From the NCBI GenBank assembly GCA_009782175.1, contig WRKR01000002.1, positions 1-64,000 on the forward strand: a stretch of 64,000 nucleotides of DNA. The letters are read 5' to 3'. Shown here in pieces: positions 47,130 through 55,160 of the stretch. This stretch comes from Cystobacterineae bacterium. GTDB lineage: Bacteria > Myxococcota > Myxococcia > Myxococcales > Myxococcaceae. The first letter of the stretch is position 1; each line of letters begins with the position of its first letter. The translations under genes were made by a program, and so were the position numbers. Below the pieces are notes generated by a model. That model saw nothing but the letters and a program-made list of their open reading frames with translations, ran no database searches and had not been told where the DNA came from.

Positions 47130-47818
47130 AAAAACGCTCCCCAAATAACATAGGAATAGCCGCGCAAATGGTTGATATATTCAACCCTGTCGGCTTTTTT
47201 TTCAATTTCAATAATGGGTTTATTCCCCTCATAGAGGAGGCGTTTTTCCACACCTGAGTCCTGCGTTGTGGTGTGTAGCCTCAGCTTCCCCAGAGAGAGG
47301 CGCAGGGCCTCGGGTGTATAAAAACACAGTTGGAAGTCCGCCACCACATATTCAGGTTTTATGTGTTTGGGGAAATGAGCGGAAGAGAAGCTTAAGTTTT
47401 TCCCATCATACACCAGAGTACCCAGGCTGTTGCCCATGTCATTGAGCAACTCTATGTGGAGGCTTGTTTTATCCGCCTTTACCCAGGCACTCATATGGAA
47501 AGGGGCCTCTCCCTGGGTACCACTAATGCGTTGAGGCATATCCAGGTTTTTTTCAATATATTGAGGTGGCAACAAAACAAAGAAGGAGCTGTTGCTCAAG
47601 GGAACAGGCGCATAACTATTTTCAGTTGCTATTTTTTTTGCGCAAGAGCCCCCCAGAAAAGGGAGAAGCACCCCCCAAAGGAACAACACATAGCGAGCTA
47701 CATAGCGAGGCAGATGGCGAGGCAGATGGCGAAGCACATGGCGAGGCAGATGGCGAGGCGGCATGGGTGTGGGTTTTAGCAAGTTTTGCTCTGCATGGCG
47801 AGGCGGGGTTTTTTCCAT
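47126..47818 (-). CDS. DUF3261 lipoprotein of the aryl-polyene-like operon
   Basis: Up to 230 residues. The mature region starts after lipobox-like LGGSC (about residue 59) and shows the DUF3261 plan: MPQRISGTQG, LGTLVYDGKNL, YVVADFQLCFYTPEALRLSLG and IIEIEKKADRVEYIN. DUF3261 lipoproteins precede the ApeO synthase in aryl polyene clusters and may help deliver the product to the outer membrane. The leader is odd: PRHLPRHVLRHLPRHLPRYV arises from a 12-base tandem repeat, so the real start is uncertain; an ATG at 47764 is the alternative. It is first in the operon. Confidence 0.7.
   Translation of the reverse strand: MEKTPPRHAEQNLLKPTPMPPRHLPRHVLRHLPRHLPRYVARYVLFLWGVLLPFLGGSCAKKIATENSYAPVPLSNSSFFVLLPPQYIEKNLDMPQRISGTQGEAPFHMSAWVKADKTSLHIELLNDMGNSLGTLVYDGKNLSFSSAHFPKHIKPEYVVADFQLCFYTPEALRLSLGKLRLHTTTQDSGVEKRLLYEGNKPIIEIEKKADRVEYINHLRGYSYVIWGAFL
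47696..47764. repeat. 12-base tandem repeat in the DUF3261 leader
   Basis: About five copies of a GATGGCGAGGCA unit, read on the minus strand as Arg-His/Tyr-Leu-Pro repeats. It sits before or within the signal peptide region of the lipoprotein gene. Confidence 0.6.
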
Positions 47819-48179
47819 GTCTGATGAAAAAACCTACATATAACTCGAGTGGATAGCCCGGCTGGCCCAGAGAAAGTCAGTTGCAAAAATAAGTGACTAA
47901 GGATATACGGCAATGAGCATAGCAGAGGAACCGGCCGGAAGTCCCTTCTAGAAGCTTTTGCATATGGTTTCCTTTTTCAAAACGCAGCCCCCTCGCGAAG
48001 CTCCGCTTTCCCCCAAAGCCATGGTGGCAGCAACACGCGCGGCAACAGCTGTAGCAACATATACAGCAGCATATGAAGCAATACATGTAGCAACACTTTG
48101 ACTTACGTTTTTGCAAAAATGGAACACTTTCAGGGCCGACACCTATTTCCTTAAAGCTTGTTTTGTGAGCAATAACCTT
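47819..48179. other. Divergent spacer between the polyene operon and the Cys-repeat gene
   Basis: It should hold promoters for both directions. 48020-48100 has repeating GCAACA/GCAGCATATGAAGCAATACATG units. Frames open on the minus strand give only Ala/Val-Cys repeats and are not believed. No gene is seen. Confidence 0.4.
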
Positions 48180-50105
48180 ATGAGAACAAATAACAATTTA
48201 AATATCCGTCTTTTATCCACAGCAGGGGCATTGGCCTGCATGTTGGGGTGGGCCTGCACTGCAGAAGTGGGTTTTTTCAACAGCTTCGTGGATGGGGGCT
48301 GTGTTACGGGAAGCCCTCAGGCTTGTCCTCAAGGCCAAAGCTGCATAGGCCCCATGGGCTCCCCTATGGGGGTTTTGGGCCTCTGTTTGTCTGAGTGCCT
48401 CGTGGGAGAGCCCAATGCCTGCCCTGAAAATACCCATTGCCTGCCCATAACAGGGGAAAAGGAGTTGGGGACTTGCCAAAGCAGCTGCAACCCCAATGCC
48501 CCCAATGCCTGTCCCAAGGGGCAAGCCTGCACAGAAATAGAGGGCACGCCCACCTGTCAACCTCTCCCTGAGTGTTATGTGGGCGACAACATGTGCCCTG
48601 CGGGACAAAGCTGCGTGGGCAACCCTGGCGCTCCCGCAGGCAGCCCGGGCCGTTGCGAGGCTGAGGCTGAGGCCGAGTGCCGCATAGGTGAAAACAGTTG
48701 TGCAGAAGGCCATGTCTGCAAGGGAGAAGAAGGTGCAAAAACCGGCGAGCCAGGCTCATGCCAACCCGAATGCCGCGTCGGCAGCAACAATGGGTGCCCT
48801 GACGGCCATGCCTGCATAGGCACTGACAATCCACAATACCTGGAGCCGGGAAGATGTTACCTCATCTGCCATGGCGACAACAATGAGTGCCCGACAGGCC
48901 AAGTCTGCATAGGCGCGCAAGCGGGCACTTCGGGCACATGCCAAATGCCACCCCAGTGCGTTGTGGGCGACAACAGCCTGTGTGAGTTGTGGCAAAACTG
49001 CATAGGCATTTCCAGCAACCAAGTGGGCGCCCCAGGCCGCTGCCAGGGAGAGCCCGAATGCCGCGTGGGCGACAACCATTGCCCTGCATGGCAAAGCTGC
49101 ACAGGCTATGAAAGCAATGCCAACAACGCCCCGGGCCGCTGCCAGGGAGAGCCCGAATGCCGTGTGGGCGACAACCATTGCCCCCTATGGCAAAGCTGCA
49201 TAGGCTATGAAAGCAATGCCAACAACGCCCCGGGCCGCTGCCAGGGAGAGCCTCAATGCCGCGTGGGCAACAACAATTGCCCTGTCAACACCCAGTGCAT
49301 AGGCTATGAAAGCAATGCCAACGGCGCCCCAGGCACCTGCCAAGCCGCTCCTGCTCCCAGAGATATTACCCGGCTTTATATGTTTTTTGGCCACAACTCG
49401 GTGGGGGGAGAAATAGTCAGCGGCTTGTCCAACCAAGTGCAGGGGTTGAGAATACTCTCTTATACGCCGACCTCTATAACCAACACGGCGGGAAACCATT
49501 TCGGCTCACCCACCCGCCAACCCGGACTGCTGAATGTAACCACCTATGGCTTGTATAACACCTATAACCAAGCCATCCAAGAGGTGGACGCTTTCACGGC
49601 ACATGTGCGCGGCATCATCAATGGACGCGGCAACATTCCCGGACAACCCCTGGACATTGTCTTCATGAAGTTTTGCTTCCTGGCTTTCTATAATATGAAT
49701 TCAGGACAGGAAACCTCGCTCTTTAATTATTATGCCGAGCAGATGGACATCCTCCAAAGAGACTTCCCCTCGCTGATTGTGGTGCACCTCACCCAAACCA
49801 CCCGGCCTTGCGCGGAGACTCAAAGCTATCTCCACGCGGCCAATATACGCTCTATGAATTATAGGCGACTCATGCTCAACCGCTATGCCAGCGGCGGCCG
49901 GGTTTTCGACTTGACGCTTGCCGAGGCCACCGGCGCCAACGGGAACGTCAACCATTGCACCTACCGCGATGCCTCCGGAGAACTCGTCCTGGGGCTGCGC
50001 TCAGAATATGCACCCAGCTCCACCAGCACCGATGGACACCTCAACACCACAGGACGCAATACCATAGCTCGGGAATTGGCCAACTTCCTCGCCAACGTCC
50101 GTTAG
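48180..50105 (+). CDS. Cysteine-repeat lipoprotein with C-terminal SGNH-like domain
   Basis: 641 residues from ATG 48180. The N-terminal hydrophobic helix ends in a non-canonical lipobox MLGWAC (Cys about 26). Residues about 45-390 are some ten repeats of about 33 residues of the form ECRVGDN-x-CP-x4-CIG-x(7)-GAPGRCQ, each with four Cys, disulfide-knotted by appearance; the last three come from nearly identical 99-base DNA units. Residues about 398-641 form one domain: MFFGHNSVGGEIVSGL, DIVFMKFCFLAF, DFPSLIVVHLTQTTRP and STDGHLNTTGRN. The Ser in HNSVG and the D-x-H in TDGHLN suggest an SGNH-type hydrolase without the GDSL motif. Function unknown; probably surface-exposed. The following terminator isolates it. 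Confidence 0.8.
   Translation: MRTNNNLNIRLLSTAGALACMLGWACTAEVGFFNSFVDGGCVTGSPQACPQGQSCIGPMGSPMGVLGLCLSECLVGEPNACPENTHCLPITGEKELGTCQSSCNPNAPNACPKGQACTEIEGTPTCQPLPECYVGDNMCPAGQSCVGNPGAPAGSPGRCEAEAEAECRIGENSCAEGHVCKGEEGAKTGEPGSCQPECRVGSNNGCPDGHACIGTDNPQYLEPGRCYLICHGDNNECPTGQVCIGAQAGTSGTCQMPPQCVVGDNSLCELWQNCIGISSNQVGAPGRCQGEPECRVGDNHCPAWQSCTGYESNANNAPGRCQGEPECRVGDNHCPLWQSCIGYESNANNAPGRCQGEPQCRVGNNNCPVNTQCIGYESNANGAPGTCQAAPAPRDITRLYMFFGHNSVGGEIVSGLSNQVQGLRILSYTPTSITNTAGNHFGSPTRQPGLLNVTTYGLYNTYNQAIQEVDAFTAHVRGIINGRGNIPGQPLDIVFMKFCFLAFYNMNSGQETSLFNYYAEQMDILQRDFPSLIVVHLTQTTRPCAETQSYLHAANIRSMNYRRLMLNRYASGGRVFDLTLAEATGANGNVNHCTYRDASGELVLGLRSEYAPSSTSTDGHLNTTGRNTIARELANFLANVR
49048..49344. repeat. Three 99-base coding tandem repeats
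   Basis: Units start at 49048, 49147 and 49246; each encodes a 33-residue cysteine repeat. Units one and two differ at only a few bases, unit three is a little more divergent. Confidence 0.85.
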
Positions 50106-50134
50106 CGCGCCTCAGCACCGCCTTAACCCACCTC

Positions 50135-50173
50135 GCATGCCGGGAAGCTTTCTCTTCCCGGCGTGCTTTTTTT
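50135..50173 (+). terminator. Rho-independent terminator
   Basis: Thirteen-base stem GCATGCCGGGAAG/CTTCCCGGCGTGC with a six-base loop and seven T, 30 bases after the lipoprotein stop. Confidence 0.92.
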
Positions 50174-50771
50174 AATGCTCACGCGCATACCCCGCTTTGC
50201 TTTAGCTTGCAGACAAAACCCCCACCCTCTCATGGGGGCTGCTGTCCATAATAAAATGCCAGAGCGGCTTTATGTTGAAGTGAGCCTTCAAAGACATAGC
50301 GCGTGAGGCTCGCTATGGAACCGATAATGGGCCTTATTTGCGAATTGTAGGCAAAAGCTGTTTTGCAGCGCTATTTTTTGCCCAAATACACATGCCTGCC
50401 CACACTCAGCTTCTCTTTTTCCTTCACAAGCCCGCCTAAAAGAAAAATTTGCAACCCTTTTCATGCCTTAAACCTTATTCCTCACAAACACAGACAGCAG
50501 CTTTTTTCAAAAATGTGCTCTGTTGCGCAGAAATGTATTCAGAGGCACAGAAATATCTCCCTGAAAACAACTATATGCACAATGTAGTCCTGGGCTGTAA
50601 CAAAAGTGTGGCCTATGCGAAAACGCGAATGGAGCGTGAGCTCCAAAGGAGTTGCCTTACGAAAACAACCTCTATTTCCGCTCTATTTTTTTTGCATACA
50701 GGGCGCCTACACCTATGAGCATGTGAAATTCTCTCCTTCAGCCTCACAGTCAGTCTCATGAAGCCTCACAG

Positions 50772-50868
50772 TTGGGTTTAGCCGTTGAGCTTTGCAGTTG
50801 AACTTTGCCGTTGAGCTTTGCAATTGAACTTTGCAGTTGAACTTTGCAGTTGAACTTTGCAGTTGAGC
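50772..50868. repeat. 13-base tandem repeat array
   Basis: About seven copies of TTGAACTTTGCAG (variants TTGAGCTTTGCAG and TTGAACTTTGCCG), in phase from 50785, with a degenerate first unit at 50772. It is noncoding and lies about 190 bases upstream of the second cysteine-repeat gene. Confidence 0.8.
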
Positions 50869-51055
50869 CTTCATTGCATTCGCCCTTCACGCATATGGGC
50901 CGGAGGTTTTTGCTTCCACTTAAAATGCCTCCTCAAAAAAACTTAAGCTCCCGCCCCACTTGAGAGCTCTAACTCTTTAATATTCTTTTAAATTAACCTC
51001 ATTTGTTTGCTTAAAACTTCCTATTTTTATGTCCAAAACAAGAAGAAGATAGATT

Positions 51056-53032
51056 ATGAATATACAACTCAGTTGTTTTAAATGTGCAAAACTTGCATTC
51101 ACCCTTGCCTTGGGGGTTGGGTTGGCTTGCTCAGGGGAGGCTGAGCGACAAAACTCCAATTCCACAGGCCTTAAAACCAAGCTGTCCGCAGCCCACCCCG
51201 ATGTCCCCTGGACACAACTGGGCTCCACCCCTGCGGAGCTGAGTGCGCTCAGCCAGAAAAAGGTTTTCCTTGCGCACAATACCGTTGGCTCCAACCTTGT
51301 CAGCGGACTTAGGCGCGTTGCCCCTGGGCTTTCTATACGCTCGGGCAGCTCGGCCTCCTCGTTGAGTGCCCCCACCCTCCTGGAGCATTTAATAAGCTAT
51401 GAGGCCAGGCCCCTGGAAAAAATAGCGGCCTTCGAAAACCTGGTAAACAACCTGGGGCCCCTCCTGGATATTGCCCTCATAAAGCTGAGCCACATTGACT
51501 TTGATAAATTTGTAGGCATCCGCGTAGAGGACATAACCACCGCCTATGCGGCCACCATAAGCAGGCTGCAAGCCCGCTTCCCCCATGTGGTTTTTGCGCA
51601 TGTTACGGCACCGCTTTATACGCGCGCCGCCTCCTGGGACAATGCCTCAAGAGAGCAATTTAATGCCTGGCTGCGCACCACCTATAAAGGCCACGTTTTT
51701 GACTTGGCCGCCCTGGAAGCCATGCGCGCCGATGGGAGTTTGGCGCTCGCCCTGGACGGGCGCAGCCCCGCGCTGGCCGACGAGTGGGCCCAGGATACCC
51801 ACCAACTCAACACGGAAGGCGCCAACCGCATTGCCACCTCCCTCATCGGCTTTTTGGCTTCAGACTTTTCCTGCGACAACACCCCGGAGCCCGAGTGCCG
51901 CATAGGGGACAACAGCTGCCCCGCCAACCATATATGCATAGGCTTGGACAGCAATGTACAGGGTGCACCGGGGGCTTGTCAGCTTGTGGAGCCGGAGCCC
52001 GAGTGCCGCATAGGGGACAACAGCTGCCCCGCCAACCATATATGCATAGGCTTGGACAGCAATGCGCAGGGTGCGCCAGGGGCTTGTCAGCTTGTGGAGC
52101 CGGAGCCCGAGTGCCGCATAGGGGATAACAGCTGCCCCGCCAACCATATATGCATAGGCTTGGACAGCAATGCGCAGGGTGCACCGGGGGCTTGTCAGCT
52201 TGTGGAGCCGGAGCCCGAGTGCCGCATAGGGGACAACAGCTGCCCCGCCAACCATATATGCATAGGGTTGGACAGCAATGCGCAGGGTGCGCCGGGGACA
52301 TGTGTGCGAGAGCAAGTTGACACAGGGGAGCCTTGGACAAGCGTTGAGTTTTCTCCAGCTGACTTAAATGCTTTGCGGCTTCGCAAAGTTTTCTTCGGGC
52401 ACAACTCTGTGGGCCAAAACACCATTGACGGGATGAAACGTGTGGCTTCGACCCTGAGCATACGCTCGGCCAACAGCAGCAATTTAAATGCTGTTATTGG
52501 GCAACTTGGAACGGCTCCGGCGCTCGTTGAATATCTGATCGACAACAACGGCAACCCCCTTGCCAAAATTAACGCCTTTGAAAACGCCATGAAAACCGTT
52601 GGCAACCGTGTGGATATTGCTTTTATGAAGCTGTGCTATGCGGACTTTCCCACCAATATAAACAACCTCATTGCCGCCTATGAGGCAGCCATGAACAGGT
52701 TGCAAAGAGATTTTCCAAGCGTGCTTTTTATACACATTACTGCGCCGCTTTATGACTGGAATGCCTCCTGGGACAATGCCTCAAGAGAGCAATTTAACAC
52801 CTGGCTGCGCACCACCTATAAAGGCCGCGTTTTTGACTTGGCAACCATTGAGTCCATTCGCCCCAACGGCACCATCGCCTTGTCACGGGACAACAAAACC
52901 ATTGCCTTGGCCAATGAGTGGACTTCTGACGGCGGACACCTCAATGAGAGCGGCGCAAACCGTATGGGAAGCGGGCTTATAGGCTTCTTGGCTTCTCAAC
53001 CCCTCAAAACAGACAACATCCTTCTCTTCTAA
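51056..53032 (+). CDS. Lipoprotein with two SGNH-like domains around a cysteine-repeat array
   Basis: 658 residues. Lipoprotein signal with LGVGLAC (Cys about 25). Domain 1 (about 67-272) and domain 2 (about 440-650) are homologous: KKVFLAHNTVGSN versus RKVFFGHNSVGQN, both with DIA-x-(I/M)-KL, SRLQARFPHVVFAHVTAPLY versus NRLQRDFPSVLFIHITAPLY, and ASWDNASREQFN in both. Domain 2 keeps Ser in HNSVG and the SDGGHLN end; domain 1 has Thr for Ser and QDTHQLN, with His displaced, so it may be inactive. Between them are four 36-residue repeats, each with four Cys (PECRIGDNSCP ... CIGLDSNAQGAPGACQ). It is clearly related to the 48180 gene with the domain order changed. Confidence 0.82.
   Translation: MNIQLSCFKCAKLAFTLALGVGLACSGEAERQNSNSTGLKTKLSAAHPDVPWTQLGSTPAELSALSQKKVFLAHNTVGSNLVSGLRRVAPGLSIRSGSSASSLSAPTLLEHLISYEARPLEKIAAFENLVNNLGPLLDIALIKLSHIDFDKFVGIRVEDITTAYAATISRLQARFPHVVFAHVTAPLYTRAASWDNASREQFNAWLRTTYKGHVFDLAALEAMRADGSLALALDGRSPALADEWAQDTHQLNTEGANRIATSLIGFLASDFSCDNTPEPECRIGDNSCPANHICIGLDSNVQGAPGACQLVEPEPECRIGDNSCPANHICIGLDSNAQGAPGACQLVEPEPECRIGDNSCPANHICIGLDSNAQGAPGACQLVEPEPECRIGDNSCPANHICIGLDSNAQGAPGTCVREQVDTGEPWTSVEFSPADLNALRLRKVFFGHNSVGQNTIDGMKRVASTLSIRSANSSNLNAVIGQLGTAPALVEYLIDNNGNPLAKINAFENAMKTVGNRVDIAFMKLCYADFPTNINNLIAAYEAAMNRLQRDFPSVLFIHITAPLYDWNASWDNASREQFNTWLRTTYKGRVFDLATIESIRPNGTIALSRDNKTIALANEWTSDGGHLNESGANRMGSGLIGFLASQPLKTDNILLF
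51887..52318. repeat. Four 108-base coding tandem repeats
   Basis: Units begin at 51887, 51995, 52103 and 52211 and are almost identical in DNA, far more so than protein constraint would require, which points to recent duplication or gene conversion. Each encodes a 36-residue four-cysteine repeat. Confidence 0.9.
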
Positions 53033-53521
53033 AAAGCTTCCAGAACGTTTTTACTTAGAACTGATTTGATTCTCCAGACCGGTTTCAATTTGGCATGAGG
53101 TCGAGGCGGGCGAGGCTTTTGTGAGGAGCAAGCTCCGGTGGAGCTTGCTGACGGAAGGGAGGTGGTAGGGAGTGCACTTAAGTGCATGACCCGAACAAAA
53201 ACGAGCCCAACGAAGAGATCATGTCAAAGTGAAAGCGGTCCAGAAACAAAGCTCACAGAGAAGCCCTCAGAAACAAGGGAAGCTGGCCTGACGGCCAGCT
53301 TCTTTTTCTCCATTTTGCTTGCAACGCAAGCTTGCCAACCCATAAATTATACAAAGCAGCCCTGCGGCACAAATAACCGCAGCGCAGCCTTAACCACAGC
53401 GCAGCAGAGCAAGCGCGCCAAAGCCTGCCTCGAGAAGCAAGCCTCAGCTGAAACCGGCCTATAAGCTCACTGCAACATGGAAACGCCCTAGGCGGCTATT
53501 TTTCATTTATAAATAAAAAAC
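53033..53521. other. Spacer with repeat lead, palindrome and terminator
   Basis: It holds the 18-base lead TCCAGACCGGTTTCAATT (53073-53090), shared exactly with 26843-26860 but here followed by a degenerate hairpin, the perfect palindrome TGCACTTAAGTGCA (53173-53186) and a terminator at 53279-53307. A 108-codon plus-strand frame spans it but reads like noise. No gene is called. Confidence 0.5.
53279..53307 (+). terminator. Rho-independent terminator
   Basis: Perfect ten-base stem GAAGCTGGCC/GGCCAGCTTC, four-base loop, then five T. It lies about 250 bases after the second lipoprotein gene and probably ends its transcript. Confidence 0.85.
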
Positions 53522-53641
53522 TCATTCCTCTTCGGAAGGCTTGGAAGCGCGCGCAATAGCAATAATGGGGAAAGCCAGCACCGCCAACAGAATTAAGGCG
53601 GCACAAACATAAATGCTAATTTCAAGAACCGTAAGACTCAA
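53522..53641 (-). CDS. Possible small membrane protein
   Basis: 39 residues from a TTG at 53641 preceded by GGGAGG seven bases upstream: one membrane helix (ISIYVCAALILLAVLAFPII) then a short basic and acidic tail (RASKPSEEE). The pattern of a single helix plus charged end with a good ribosome site is typical of real small membrane proteins. A longer frame to 53755 is open but its extra part is not convincing. Function unknown. Confidence 0.4.
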   Translation of the reverse strand: MSLTVLEISIYVCAALILLAVLAFPIIAIARASKPSEEE

Positions 53642-53992
53642 TGCAAAACCTCCCGCATAAGACGTGGGAATGCTGTCACTGCTATAAATAAACTGCAACC
53701 CAATATTCACACCCCTATTTGTTTTTATTGCATTATAAAAACTTAGCTTCAACACAAGCTTTCATTATGGCCTTAAAGCCTGTCGTTTTGAGGCACGAGG
53801 CGCGCGACAAACAACCCTGCTTTCTGAAGGCAGCCCTTTTGGCAAAGCCCACTTAAATGAGCGTGTTAGCCTTCTCCAAACGAAGCGCTCTGGGTGGAAT
53901 TCCCGTGGCTGGGTGTTTCCTGGGGCTGCATAGCTATACACAACGCTCAAAATGCTTGCTTTGGCTGTGGCAAGCTGGACAATCCATCTCCT

Positions 53993-54976
53993 ATGCCTAA
54001 AGTCATTCGCCTCTATAAGCACGGGGGGCCCTCTGTGCTTTGCCTTGAAAACGTGGATGTGGAGCCTCCTTTGCCTGGGGAGGTGCAGGTATTGCAAACG
54101 GCCATTGGCCTCAATTTTGTGGATACCTATTATAGGAGTGGCCTCTATGCTTTGAGTTTGCCCAGTGGCCTGGGCATGGAGGCTGCCGGCACGGTGTTGA
54201 GTGTGGGCCGTGGCACGGAGGGCTTTGTTGAAGGTGACAAGGTGGCCTATGCCTGGGGGCCCATAGGCGCCTATGCTGAGTTGCGCAATGTGCCTGCGGC
54301 CTGTTTGCTAAAATTGCCCTCGCATGTGTCGCCCGAGGTGGCTGCTGCTGTTTTCCTCAAAGGGTTGACGGCGGAGTTTTTGTTGTTTCGCTTGCAGCAA
54401 TTAATGCCGGGCTCCACCCTTCTGGTCACCGCTGCGGCAGGGGGTTTGGGCTCTCTTTTGTGCATGTGGGCGCACTCGCACGGCATCCGCGTATGGGGAG
54501 TCGTAGGCAGCGAGGCAAAAAGACAAAAAGCCCTGGCCTTGGGTTGCGAGCGGGTGTGGTTGCAAGGCGAGGCTTTTTCCAAGGAGGTGCAGAGGGCCAC
54601 CTATGGCCTGGGCGTGGACGTGGTTTTGGACGGCGTAGGCAAAGCCAGCTTTTATGAGGCACTGAGTTGCCTCAAGCCCAAAGGGCTCATGGTCTCCTAT
54701 GGCAATGCCTCCGGGGCCGTGGAGCCCATGTCTCCTTTGGAGTTGGCTTCCAGAGGCTCGCTGTTTTTGACGCGCCCGCGCCTGGCGGACTATATAGCGA
54801 CGCGCAGCGAGTTGGAAGCCGGCGCAGCCCACCTCTTCCAGGCCTTGGCCAAAGGCTATATTCGCGCGCATTGCGAGCAAAGCTGGCCCCTGTCTGAGGC
54901 GGCCAAAGCCCATGAGGCCCTGGAGTCGCGCCAAACACAAGGCTTGTCCATATTGTGTGCGGAGGGAAACAAATAA
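53993..54976 (+). CDS. qor: Quinone oxidoreductase (zinc-free medium-chain reductase)
   Basis: 327 residues from ATG 53993. MDR fold of the Qor type: KHGGPSVLCLENVDVEPP, GLNFVDTYYRSGLY, PSGLGMEAAGTV, GDKVAYAWGPIGAYAE, and the NADPH site VTAAAGGLGSLLCMWA; the zinc ligands of alcohol dehydrogenases are lacking. It should reduce quinones or enones with NADPH in the cytosol. The product ends 8 bases before the terminator it shares with the tRNA. Confidence 0.9.
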   Translation: MPKVIRLYKHGGPSVLCLENVDVEPPLPGEVQVLQTAIGLNFVDTYYRSGLYALSLPSGLGMEAAGTVLSVGRGTEGFVEGDKVAYAWGPIGAYAELRNVPAACLLKLPSHVSPEVAAAVFLKGLTAEFLLFRLQQLMPGSTLLVTAAAGGLGSLLCMWAHSHGIRVWGVVGSEAKRQKALALGCERVWLQGEAFSKEVQRATYGLGVDVVLDGVGKASFYEALSCLKPKGLMVSYGNASGAVEPMSPLELASRGSLFLTRPRLADYIATRSELEAGAAHLFQALAKGYIRAHCEQSWPLSEAAKAHEALESRQTQGLSILCAEGNK

Positions 54977-54983
54977 ATTCCCC

Positions 54984-55010
54984 AAAAAAAGGCTCTCATT
55001 GGAGCCTTTT
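54984..55010. terminator. Bidirectional terminator between qor and tRNA-Gly
   Basis: AAAAAAAGGCTC, a six-base loop, then GAGCCTTTT gives a hairpin with A and T runs on both sides, suitable for qor on the plus strand and the tRNA on the minus strand. The 15-base GGAGCCTTTTGTTGA motif is directly repeated just after it. Confidence 0.7.
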
Positions 55011-55030
55011 GTTGATGGAGCCTTTTGTTG

Positions 55031-55102
55031 AGCGGGAAAAGGGATTTGAACCCTCGACCCTCGCCTTGGCAAGGCGATGCTCTACCGCTGAGCTATTCCC
55101 GC
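55031..55102 (-). tRNA. tRNA-Gly (anticodon GCC)
   Basis: 72 bases on the minus strand fold as a full cloverleaf: acceptor stem GCGGGAA/TTCCCGC with discriminator T, D arm GCTC-AGCGGTA-GAGC, anticodon stem TCGCC/GGCGA with loop TTGCCAA (anticodon GCC), variable loop GGGTC and T arm GAGGG-TTCAAAT-CCCTT. CCA is not encoded. Confidence 0.97.
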
Positions 55103-55160
55103 TTGGAATATGGGGTGCTTCCTAGCGCTAAGTGAGAGGGGCGTCAAGGCCCTAAGCTTA

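Larger units (their letters stand above)
50106..51055. other. 950-base spacer between the two Cys-repeat genes
   Basis: It begins with a strong terminator (50135-50173), holds a 13-base tandem array (50772-50868) and ends in an AT-rich segment (50975-51050) suitable as a promoter for the second gene. Several frames of 70-90 codons occur, but they are Leu/Ser/His-rich without start signals or recognisable motifs. No gene is called. Confidence 0.5.

Noticed and set aside
47948-48142. 64-codon minus-strand frame with Ala/Val repeats
   Set aside because: Caused by a GCAACA-type DNA repeat; no ribosome site and no known relatives.
50772-50868. CRISPR or iteron array
   Set aside because: Units of 13 bases with no spacers and no cas or replication genes nearby.
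51887-52318. CRISPR-like regular repeat array
   Set aside because: The 108-base units are contiguous without unique spacers, in frame, and encode a cysteine repeat.
53138-53464. 108-codon plus-strand frame after the second lipoprotein
   Set aside because: Crosses a strong terminator and a repeat; composition is noise-like.
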